From Phanerodontia chrysosporium (Eukaryota; Basidiomycota; Agaricomycetes; Polyporales; Phanerochaetaceae), in the NCBI GenBank assembly GCA_001910725.1, contig MJGA01000021.1:124001-188000 (forward strand): DNA of 64,000 nucleotides, written 5' to 3'. The notes under the pieces are model-generated. The model saw only the letters and a program-made list of their open reading frames with translations, ran no database searches and had not been told where the DNA came from. This document shows, in pieces, positions 34,601-43,100 of the stretch (the stretch's first letter is position 1; each line of letters begins with the position of its first letter). The translations under genes and the position numbers were made by a program.

Positions 34601-37600
34601 ACAGTGCATGGACAGATACTGCTTCAACCGTCAGCGACTTCGAGGATCCACCTCCCAGTCCAGCAACTAGTCTTGAAAGCATTGATACTGTAGCCAAGAC
34701 TAGCGATGAAGGCGAAGAAACCTCAGGAAGCGATGTTTCAGCAGACAGTGATGTTATACGGTGGCTAGACCTGTATGACACTACTGAGCCTGAACTGTCA
34801 GAGGACGAGAGAATGGATGTGGACTCATGGTCAGAAATGCAGTCCAACGACGGAGACGATGATCCAGCAAGCAGAGATGGAATTTTGCTTTTGATTGGCG
34901 AGGAATCAGTTGGTGATACAGAACAAGGTGACGAGGTTGAGGAAGGACCTACCTTAATCATTGAGGACACGCATATCCCTGAAGGAGGACCCCCTCGACG
35001 GCCTTGGCAAGTCTCTGGGCAAGCTGCTGAAACACCTCCAATCTCAGAAGAAGGAAGACCATGTACGCAGGAGTTACAAGCACATGCAATTACCTTGGAA
35101 AGGCAGCAAGAACAGCAGGCAGCACATTTGGAGCGTCGCCGTGAGGAGACATGCCGAGCCGCACTTCTTGCGACAGACATGCCTTACGGGCTTATTGATC
35201 TCAAATGCATGCCACGAGTTCAGCAGCCATCGCAGCCAGGTAACGGTCAGAACATGCACGAGCACGTACCCAGCAGTCCTCTTGCTCGGTATGTCAACTA
35301 TGCAGAAAGCGAGGATGAAGAAGACGGAAACGAGGAACACACATTGGACTCACCTTTGGCACGCTATGTTGACTATGCCAGCAGCATGGACGAAGGTGAC
35401 TCTCCCGAGCCACGTGAAAGTGTTTTCAGTGTGCAGGTACCTGGAGCATCCAGTGACAGCAATACTGAAGGTACAACCACAGATGTTCAGGGTCAGACAG
35501 ATGTTGAGGACCAGGATGAAGCCACGGAACAAGCGCATCAGCAAGTGGAGAAGCAGTTGGAGACAGGCGAAACTTCGGATGATGAAGAGCTTACGACACA
35601 GCTCGGTGCAATGCATTTGCCTAGACAAGACGAAGAATCCACTCAGGATGAAGATCTGCCGGATGTTGAAATGCAAGATGGATCAGAAGGAAATGTATCT
35701 ACGAGACCAGCAACGCCGCTGCAACCCCTGGATGCATATCCCACGCCTGGAAACTCGCCAGTATCTTTGACGAGACAGCGATGGCGATCTGAATTCTTGC
35801 AGTCAATGTCATCAGAAGATTTTAATCTGCAGTTCGCAGATGAGGATCAATGGGCTGACTTCATCGAGCAAAGATTCACTTACGCAGAAGATGCTGCCCA
35901 TCGTGAATGGAGAGAAGACCTACTCAAGGCCAAGAAGGTTCTACGTAACAGGCTACAAGAGATCAATGCTATGGAGAAACAAGGCAAATACCCATCTGTG
36001 CCTGGGAACGTGTGGCTTAACGCCTCAGGCGATCGAGCATCAGCCGAGCGGTTGTTTGATCTTCAGGCAGATGACGCATCAAATCTCTTGAGAACTCGAC
36101 GTGGTTTGTTACGAAGTCAGCGTGCTGCTGAACGTGCAGCTTTACGGGAAGCTGTGCATCAGCAGCGTGAGCTTGATTTACAGAACAGAAGACGCTCTCA
36201 AGACAGTAGTCAAGATCGACAATTTAATTATCATTACACGGACGAGGTACAGGAAATACAAGACGAAGCGCATCAAGCGCGCCCCGACGAAGCCGCGGAC
36301 TCGGATGTCGAGAGACCATTTGCCGGCCTAGCAGTCATGACGTTTACGCGATTGCGCGCCTTGCAGGACGAGCGCTGGAGCAAGACACCACGGACCGAGC
36401 CAGCCATGGCAGGACCCCTGGCACCTGCTCACGGGCACGAGGTTCTCGGGTCCGTGACGCGTCCAGAGTGCGGGATGGCCGAGCGACGCGATTTCACGCG
36501 TTTGAAGCCGTTGGCGGAAGTATCTACACGATCTCGAGTGAGCTGCAAGACGGAAGCAAACAAGATTGAGGTACTCACACGAAATAACGGTGCCGAAGGC
36601 GGCACAGAGGTCGACAGCGGCCTCGACGCATTGAACACACAGTCTCCTGTCACCGAAAAGGCAGTCAGCGCGATATTCAACAACAGCGAGCAGTATCAAG
36701 GACTTACCGGCAGTGTTGCAGCGCTATGCGCCCGTGGACGAAGCGGCGCCGAGCTGTTTGCATGCTCGACCGCCGACGCACCTGCTTGCCTGCTCGACGG
36801 TGATTGGTTCTGTAGGCAAGAGGGGGAGCGAAATCGGACGATATGGAACATGTACGCACCGCAGGAGGGGAACACAGGAGTCCCCCTCGCTTGCCATTCG
36901 ACGAGAGATGAATCTCTGGGATCTAGAGAGATCGAAGGTCAGCAGAAGAAACATATCAAAGGGTTAGAGGACGCACCTGGGACCCTTGTCAGTCGCCCCC
37001 TCTTCCCTGCGTCTGATCTACCTATCCCCACGATGGAGACTACGACTTGCGATTCTTCAGAGGCTGCGGAGCCTCGCCGTGTTGCGCCCTTCGAGTTTGT
37101 CAAGGTTCTGGACCATGCTCACCTAGGTTTCGAGATCCAGTGCCCGCCCCTGTTCAACTACGAGGTCTTCGGACGACGGGAAGACTCGATCTACATCAAG
37201 ACCGAGTACTTCCAGCTCGACCGAGCCATTTGGGAAGCCATGCACCCGCGGCTGTGGATCGCAGCGGTGGTGGATGTCGGTATCCTGGGATGGTTCAGCC
37301 TCGAAGCTCAGCACGAACGAAGATGGACGACAGACGCACCTGGAGACCACGAAGCCCTACTCAAGTTCTATGTCCCCCACGCTACACTGTTCTGGATCCC
37401 CTCCCGCGACCCGCTTCAAGGAATTGTTGTCGAGACGTCGGTGAAGGTCCAGGTCCTGAACGGCGCCCTGCCCAAGCACGAGACCCTGGAGGACGTGCCC
37501 ATCCTGCCTATGATAGGAGGGACGACGTACTCGGTTTTGCGCTTGAGCGAGACGAGTGGCTGTTCTGTGAGTACAGTAAAGGACACCGAAGACGGATGGT

Positions 37601-37614
37601 ACTCACCTTGTTGA
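31630..37614 (+). CDS. Gag-protease polyprotein of the 15.6-kb gypsy element
   Basis: I choose the ATG at 31630 (MSGGLTPSSSTPS), 56 bases after the LTR. A Ser/Thr/Pro/Gln-rich leader precedes a retrotransposon Gag domain (FKGKHSEVLPFLHFYERLC to FRESLESRLVAKLP), a highly charged Asp/Ser and Lys/Arg linker, and a zinc knuckle CFGCGALGHSMSRC (residue about 472). The aspartic protease has the D-T-G-S motif near residue 819 (AIVDTGSQLNIVNR) and the flap-end LLLGRPW. About 600 residues of acidic, Ser/Glu-rich sequence follow. From about 36,250 base composition changes to GC-rich, and the last part (from METTTCD at 37033) appears to belong with the next ORF rather than with Gag. The frame stops at 37614. 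About 1990 residues is far longer than usual for gag-protease. Confidence 0.88.
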   Translation: MSGGLTPSSSTPSPPTSLTSTSSRSTSPTSPLHPTLTQTHPTLMSTSTMPSGSAQPAQPQQQGSHSQQQAQPATAASTATPGGGVVDLPLPGQKGAPRKFKGKHSEVLPFLHFYERLCQKHNVTSDQDKVESITQYCSRSVCKFMEGLPSYQTPNWTSFVRDLKKYYEADKDTKRFATRDLEKLARHTKSKSIKTLKAWNKYMRDFIRIAGWLKKHNRLSDYDYKYYFWVGIPVPFRESLESRLVAKLPNHDLEDPFEVDDVTQVAESLLHRRRFDRDRLFSEPETDDTDEASTTDSDSSDSDSEDDLSEDDDIARRKRRSKKKGRELSRTRENRKKKTQTVKKPTKRSVKFKKPEPESSSESDSDAPSSRMTLRPPTPVKDKAKDDLEMEELIAQMKKMQIDDPAYAVAYFRACNRNPLVKSILAPPVDRRSVSVASSAPAPRSRSFERDPLPHTGPGVSSFPLRPEDRTCFGCGALGHSMSRCEALQEYFANGTITRDERGRITLTNGGILFRKRDEDWVSAIKRATTPQANFVSVQAMQSSLAQKKPRRRTKVQYYSCDSDTENQERSLPEDTESEAEVLEVKRGEKGITTNRREKFDGVWMPASKELEERRKRQHLPPVTRRGPPRSARKEQAGEPSLVPVPIPAPDPVPIPVDIPSVPFNAQDDDAFMEDLTQPKPSTSKGKERAEPLKDRTNGKTDREGLQKRQPRRSEIQAHVDPKSMLDKVLNADIPITVGELLGVSREMSQQMQEVIKPKNASGRSQGDVKAVVAQTGVRAASLPRPLSATATQFPSRQRGQLIRFRIEIDGSPITAIVDTGSQLNIVNRRVWQNTVGRPIDVTKQIIMGDANGGEGLLQGFVPDVPLACGSVLTHASLFIGAKAPFDLLLGRPWQRGNYVSIDERRDGTYLLFKDESLTVRYEMLVTPEYIVNPALQEYLDRTHNMVNMVTDIDTAGIDLELEYAHPRNSRRQPGRTASLLQTACIQDTDDSAWTDTASTVSDFEDPPPSPATSLESIDTVAKTSDEGEETSGSDVSADSDVIRWLDLYDTTEPELSEDERMDVDSWSEMQSNDGDDDPASRDGILLLIGEESVGDTEQGDEVEEGPTLIIEDTHIPEGGPPRRPWQVSGQAAETPPISEEGRPCTQELQAHAITLERQQEQQAAHLERRREETCRAALLATDMPYGLIDLKCMPRVQQPSQPGNGQNMHEHVPSSPLARYVNYAESEDEEDGNEEHTLDSPLARYVDYASSMDEGDSPEPRESVFSVQVPGASSDSNTEGTTTDVQGQTDVEDQDEATEQAHQQVEKQLETGETSDDEELTTQLGAMHLPRQDEESTQDEDLPDVEMQDGSEGNVSTRPATPLQPLDAYPTPGNSPVSLTRQRWRSEFLQSMSSEDFNLQFADEDQWADFIEQRFTYAEDAAHREWREDLLKAKKVLRNRLQEINAMEKQGKYPSVPGNVWLNASGDRASAERLFDLQADDASNLLRTRRGLLRSQRAAERAALREAVHQQRELDLQNRRRSQDSSQDRQFNYHYTDEVQEIQDEAHQARPDEAADSDVERPFAGLAVMTFTRLRALQDERWSKTPRTEPAMAGPLAPAHGHEVLGSVTRPECGMAERRDFTRLKPLAEVSTRSRVSCKTEANKIEVLTRNNGAEGGTEVDSGLDALNTQSPVTEKAVSAIFNNSEQYQGLTGSVAALCARGRSGAELFACSTADAPACLLDGDWFCRQEGERNRTIWNMYAPQEGNTGVPLACHSTRDESLGSREIEGQQKKHIKGLEDAPGTLVSRPLFPASDLPIPTMETTTCDSSEAAEPRRVAPFEFVKVLDHAHLGFEIQCPPLFNYEVFGRREDSIYIKTEYFQLDRAIWEAMHPRLWIAAVVDVGILGWFSLEAQHERRWTTDAPGDHEALLKFYVPHATLFWIPSRDPLQGIVVETSVKVQVLNGALPKHETLEDVPILPMIGGTTYSVLRLSETSGCSVSTVKDTEDGWYSPC

Positions 37615-40091
37615 ATGCGATTGTCGCAGCTGCACGGCACCGAGAAGGCTTTGACAGGATCCTGGACTCGATGGTGAGCAGCAGGATCAGTACGAACGAT
37701 GGATGGACACTCACCAGGTGGGGGCGCAACATTCTACCTCACATCTCGGATTGGCATGCCCGCCTCCAGACGATGAAGCCCCTCCCCGACGGAGCCATCG
37801 TTCACCTCGCCCGCAATGCCATCGTCCGTCATCGTTGTGCTTGTAGAGGAGGCCTGGATTGCGACACCTGTAGGAACACGGAAGATGGAATACTACGAGG
37901 ACGAGAAGAAGAACTCACCTGGGAACGTCGGCGCGCCAGCACCGAGTACGAGCGAGCCAGTCGCGAGCTAGGTCTTCGGGACCCACGCCGCATCCGCCAG
38001 GCCCGTGCTGAAGCTGTTGCCACCGACTTCGACGTGCTGCTCTTGGATGCCGAGGACCGGGAAGCCGAGCAAGGAGTCGCCGAGGTTAGAATGCAGGAAG
38101 TTGTTGAGGAACATGCCGAAGAACACGAGGACGAGGATGACGAGGACCTGTCGGTAAGGTCCCTGAGCACCCCCAGCAGTGGCAGCGATGCCAGCAGTGA
38201 GCCGTCGACAGGAGGGGAAAGGAGTGCTAAGGAAGAGATGAAGAGAGTGGTCGAGGCGCTGGAGTGGGTAGTGCGGAGCTCGCACCGGATGGCCGGGCGC
38301 CCTCGAACGTTGCTGCCGCAGATCCACGGATCGCGATTCCTCCTCCGGGACCGGCAACACGCACAGCCCGTACCGGAACCACCGGCCCAGCATGACGCGG
38401 TCGAGGCAGCAGGCGCACTGAGCGCATCAGGCGCACCCCCGCCGCCGGGACTTCCCATCATTCCGAGCCAGCCTGTGGGCGTCTCGCCTTCGGACTCGGA
38501 CTCTGCCTCTCCCGCTACACCGCTCAGCCCGCTCGCCCCTCCCTTCGCTCCTGGCCTGCCATGGCCGCCTTCACCTCTCGTCAACACGCACCACGAGCTT
38601 CAGTACCCGCAGGATGACGACGTCAAGATGGAGATGCCGCAGGAGTGGAAGGATCAGGATGCGATGGACGAGGATATGGGACCCTCTGCAGAGGCGGAGG
38701 GAGGTATGATTCATGAATTGTCGCAGGCCCTCGTACCCTACACGGTGAAGACGGTGGCTGACCTCACGCCGAAGGCCTGCGTAGCGCGAGAGGCCCACGT
38801 CCTCCACGTTACGCTCCTCAGTGACCAGGACGCCCCGACGCCGCCCATTCCACGTCCGCCTACGCCCTTCGTGAAGATACCATCCCCCGCAGTGCCTCTG
38901 TATGGCACACCTCAGTTCTCGCCCAGCCCACTGGAATTGCCCCCGCCAGCGTTGCCTTGGCATACGCTTCCTAGGCCGCTCGCGGAGCGCAAGCCAGTGA
39001 GTTCAAACGATGCACACGATAATTACGAAGATACTGACGATGAACAGTTGCCCCCGTCGCCATTACGCCTATGTACACCCATTGTAGAAGAACCGACCGA
39101 CCCAGTCCAGCCTCCGCCAGTCCCTCTCGTTCCCGCGGCCTTACTGAACAACGACGAGCTCATCGCAGAGCTCGACGCGCAGTTCAAGGCCCAGGCCGCC
39201 GCCGAGCAGGAAGCTGAGACCTGGAACCAGGCCTTCCAACAGAACGTTGCAGCAGACGAGGACGCCAGGTCGCAGGCAGGCAGCAGTACACTCAGCGAGG
39301 CACGACGCCTTGTTGAGGAGCTCGCCAGCGACTCCAGCCTATCCCCCTCCGCTATCACGGCAGACTCGGTCGACACGATCTCACCATACAGCAAGCCGTT
39401 GCGCTACGAGGATCTACGCAAGGCCAACGCTTCATGTGGAAAGCATGAGCTACCACCACGCCCCCAGACGCCCCAGGACCCGCCTTTCAGCATGTTCGCC
39501 CCACGGTCACCTTCCCTAGCCAACGACACGCAGCTACGACGACGCGGACGAGGTGCACGCAAGCTCAAGGACCAGGAGAAGCAGGAGAAGCCAGCGCGCG
39601 GCGTTCCCCTCGGTCTGCCCAACCCTCAGCAGGCCTACGAACGCTTCAAGCGTGAAGGACGCGCCGGTCCTACGGCTCTTGCTGCCGCAGTCGCCATTCG
39701 TGGGCACGCTCTGCCCATGATTCGCGAAGAGATCCACGAGGCCACCGCTGCCGGGCTCTGGCGTTTTCTCGACGAACAGGGGAGTGCGCCAGGCAACAGA
39801 ATCACGACGGAGACTTACGAGACACTGTACCCATACGCTGAAGACTTCGGATCGCCGTTTCTCTATGCCGAAGAGCAGCTCTCACTGCGCCAATGCCTAC
39901 ACTTCTGGAAGAGTCGGAACGCCAACGGGGAGCACAACTACCGCATCTCCCGCCTCGAATTCGTTCTTGGCTTTCGCCCCGACGGCCGACGCGACCAGGA
40001 GGTACGCAAAATGCGCCAGGGTGAGCGACTTGGTCCCTTGGGCTATGCCCGGGAGGTCGTCTCGTACCCCCAGCGCATCAGCACGCTCTAG
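37047..40091 (+). CDS. extra GC-rich ORF between gag-protease and pol
   Basis: Unrecognised ORF of up to 1014 codons in a frame different from gag and pol. Before about 37,565 the plausible protein is in the gag frame (HLGFEIQCPPLFNYEVFGR, LWIAAVVDVGILGWFSLEAQ). After it the plausible protein is in this frame (DEWLFCEYSKGHRRRMVLTL, HISDWHARLQTMKPLPDG), as if one product were split by a shift of one base or a programmed -1 frameshift. Visible features: a Cys cluster (RCACRGGLDCDTC, about 37,838), an acidic EEHEDEDDEDL stretch, a long Pro/Ser-rich segment (38,340-39,150), and a C-terminal folded-looking block (LPNPQQAYERFKREGR to FRPDGRRDQEVRKMRQGER). GC-rich codon use is like host genes and unlike the flanking gag and pol. 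Function unknown. Confidence 0.6.
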   Translation: MRFFRGCGASPCCALRVCQGSGPCSPRFRDPVPAPVQLRGLRTTGRLDLHQDRVLPARPSHLGSHAPAAVDRSGGGCRYPGMVQPRSSARTKMDDRRTWRPRSPTQVLCPPRYTVLDPLPRPASRNCCRDVGEGPGPERRPAQARDPGGRAHPAYDRRDDVLGFALERDEWLFCEYSKGHRRRMVLTLLNAIVAAARHREGFDRILDSMVSSRISTNDGWTLTRWGRNILPHISDWHARLQTMKPLPDGAIVHLARNAIVRHRCACRGGLDCDTCRNTEDGILRGREEELTWERRRASTEYERASRELGLRDPRRIRQARAEAVATDFDVLLLDAEDREAEQGVAEVRMQEVVEEHAEEHEDEDDEDLSVRSLSTPSSGSDASSEPSTGGERSAKEEMKRVVEALEWVVRSSHRMAGRPRTLLPQIHGSRFLLRDRQHAQPVPEPPAQHDAVEAAGALSASGAPPPPGLPIIPSQPVGVSPSDSDSASPATPLSPLAPPFAPGLPWPPSPLVNTHHELQYPQDDDVKMEMPQEWKDQDAMDEDMGPSAEAEGGMIHELSQALVPYTVKTVADLTPKACVAREAHVLHVTLLSDQDAPTPPIPRPPTPFVKIPSPAVPLYGTPQFSPSPLELPPPALPWHTLPRPLAERKPVSSNDAHDNYEDTDDEQLPPSPLRLCTPIVEEPTDPVQPPPVPLVPAALLNNDELIAELDAQFKAQAAAEQEAETWNQAFQQNVAADEDARSQAGSSTLSEARRLVEELASDSSLSPSAITADSVDTISPYSKPLRYEDLRKANASCGKHELPPRPQTPQDPPFSMFAPRSPSLANDTQLRRRGRGARKLKDQEKQEKPARGVPLGLPNPQQAYERFKREGRAGPTALAAAVAIRGHALPMIREEIHEATAAGLWRFLDEQGSAPGNRITTETYETLYPYAEDFGSPFLYAEEQLSLRQCLHFWKSRNANGEHNYRISRLEFVLGFRPDGRRDQEVRKMRQGERLGPLGYAREVVSYPQRISTL

Positions 40092-40113
40092 GCCAGTGAG
40101 TACGGACTCGGAT

Positions 40114-43100
40114 ATGACAGGGAACGATGCTGATACACGCATATACCCCGTAGAGCGTGTATCGAGCTTACTAGAGGACTCAGGATTGCGTGTTGTGAGT
40201 CGGCTGCCTGCGGGCCGACAGTTTCGTTTCTTTTCTTATGTCTTACAGTTGTTCAGGCTTATGTTTCCTTTCAGAATCATGTTTTCTCTTGTATTTCTAG
40301 GCTATGTACGCGTCGCCAACGCTGATGCCTTCGAAGACGTAGAGGATGGCACACCTTCGCTCGGTAGTGTCGCCCAGGTCCTCGATACATCAACGCCCCC
40401 GTCTGTAGTCTTGGCCCAAGCGTTTCGCAACGCTATGACAGCCATTGACAAAGGGCGCGGCGACATTCTTGGGTTCGAGTTTATTTTGTTTGCCCTCTGT
40501 ATGTACTTGTATGACTCGGTTTCATTTGCCTCCCGACGCGGTTTCCCTTTGTTTACGAGCTTATATTCACTTCCCTGTGTATTACTAACCTTTTATTTCT
40601 TTGTACTAGTGGCTACGGACTACACGGTGGTTGTATGTACGATAGCAGGCGCGACTTGTATACTGGCAGCAGTCGTACGCTTTGTAGCAATACATTGCGC
40701 TGACCAGTATCCTTGGCGTGAGCTGCAGACATATCCAGACCAACGAACGGACTTATCAGCTCAAGCGACCCTCGAACGACACCTCGAGACTTCAAGAGCC
40801 ATGGACTTCAAGGCACACCAGAACAAGTCTCACGGCAGGGACATGATGTCATCGGTGAAGCCGGCTATTGATCCAGGACGTATGACACGAGACGCCACCA
40901 AGCCTAATGCCATCAAGGACCCTTGCCCCAGGAACAGAACGAGCATCCCGAGCGTCATTGCCAACAACGTGAAACCAACGCGCTCACTGCCATCAACGAC
41001 GGGCGCTGTTGCCTTTTCTGGCTCCCCCGACCCCGCCGCTGAGCGCATCACTCAGCCACGCGACCCCGGCGCTTACCATGACCAAACCACGGATTCAGAA
41101 GATACAACTTGGCAACTAGAAACTATGGACACCCACGGTACCTTCAAGAGATCTAAGGTTAATATTCACTATGTTAGCATAGAAGAAGACAGCCTAGACC
41201 TTGAATGGGATGAAGTAGAGCCCGTGATGTTTACAACGAACATGGACAAGTTTATTGAAGACCTAGAAGAGGACGACACCATCATAACCTTTGATGGAAA
41301 TCAAGTCTTTTCGTACAAGCAGCAAATGAGCTCGCCAGAAGTACTTACGGCTTACAAACGCGTTGACCGCAAGGTGAAGCCCGTACCAGCTGTATTCCCA
41401 GAAGACGCACGAGTAATCAGGCAATTTCCGGAGGACCCATTGAAGTCTATACCTTCTTTGACCCCGCATCCTCCTGAATTTGTACCTGATGGAGGACGCT
41501 TAACGCAAGAACATCTGGATAACATGAACCTCAACCCGGAAGACTTTCTATGGCCCGAAGAGCTAAAGTTATTTCAGCATATACTGAAGCTCAACCAGAA
41601 CCACTTTGTATTCGAAGACAGTCAACGCGGATCGTTTAGAGAAGACTATTTCTCGCCATATATCATTCCAGTGGTACCTCATGTTCCTTGGGCTTTCAAG
41701 AATATTCCTATACCGCTGGGAATACATCAGAAGGTTCTGGATCTACTACGGGAAAAGATTGCGGCAGGAGTATACGAGTCAAGCCAGTCATCGTATCGAT
41801 CACGATGGTTCTGCGTTCTCAAGAAAAGTGGCAAGCTTAGAATCGTACACGACCTACAGCCACTGAACAAAGTCACCATACGCGATGCAGGACTACCACC
41901 CAATCTCGACAACTTTGTGGAACCATTTGCAGGACGTCAATGCTATACAGTCTTTGATCTATACTGGGGATTTGATGCACGCAAGGTTCATCCCAAGAGC
42001 AGAGACCTTACAGCCTTTTTGACACCACTGGGACTTCTTCGGATTACATCGCTGCCTACAGGATTCACAAACTCCCCTGCAGAGTTTCAAGCATGTGTAT
42101 CGTTTATTCTGCAAGACGAAATTCCCGCTTACGCCAATGTATTCATCGATGATTTGCCAATCAAAGGACCCCGAAGCCGCTATGAAGACAGTTTAGGACA
42201 ACCAGAAGTACTGAAGGACAACCCAGGCATACGACGCTTCATTTGGGAACATGCATTGGATGTGCACCGAATTATTCACCGTATAGGCCATGCAGGAGGA
42301 ACCTTCTCTCCATCCAAGGTTCAGCTTGCACAAGAAAAGGTGCTTATCATCGGACAGAAGTGTACCCCAGAAGGAAGGCTACCAGACAGCCAGAAGATAG
42401 ACAAGATTCTAAATTGGCCCCCTCTCAAGACAGTAAAGGATGTACGAGGATTCCTTGGACTCTGTGGCACGGTGCGAATATGGATCAAGGACTACTCCAC
42501 CAAGGCACGACCTCTGACAGAGCTGGTGCGCCACGATGTCGAGTTCATTTGGGATTCAAGACGACAAGTAGCTTTCGAAGAACTGAAACAAGCCATTACG
42601 TCACCTCCCGCCTTACGACCAATCGACTACGAGTCAGCACAACCTGTGGTGCTGTCAGTAGACTCCAGTATTATTGCAGTAGGCTTTATTCTCTCCCAAT
42701 ACGACGAGGATCACAAGAAAAGGCCAGCAAGATATGGTTCAATACCTATGAACGCAATTGAAGCACGTTACTCTCAACCCAAGCTCGAGCTTTACGGTCT
42801 GTTTCGTGCCTTACGAGCCTATCGTCTATATATCATTGGTGTCAAGCACCTGATAGTAGAGGTGGATGCAAAGTACATCAAGGGAATGCTTAACGACCCA
42901 GATTTGCAACCTAACGCTACGGTCAATCGTTGGATTCAGGGCATTCTGCTGTTTGACTTTGAACTCGTACACGTACCTGCCCATAAGCACCGAGGACCCG
43001 ATGCGCTATCAAGAAAGGAACCAGAACAAGGAGAAGTAGCAGACGAAGAAGATGACAGCTGGCTAGACGACATCCCCTTGCATATACCCATACAGCATAC

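Noticed and set aside
37829..38587. 252-codon minus-strand ORF with donor-like words in the extra ORF region
   Set aside because: Ser-rich antisense shadow of the Pro/Ser-rich plus-strand ORF; the ACTCACC words alone do not make a gene model.
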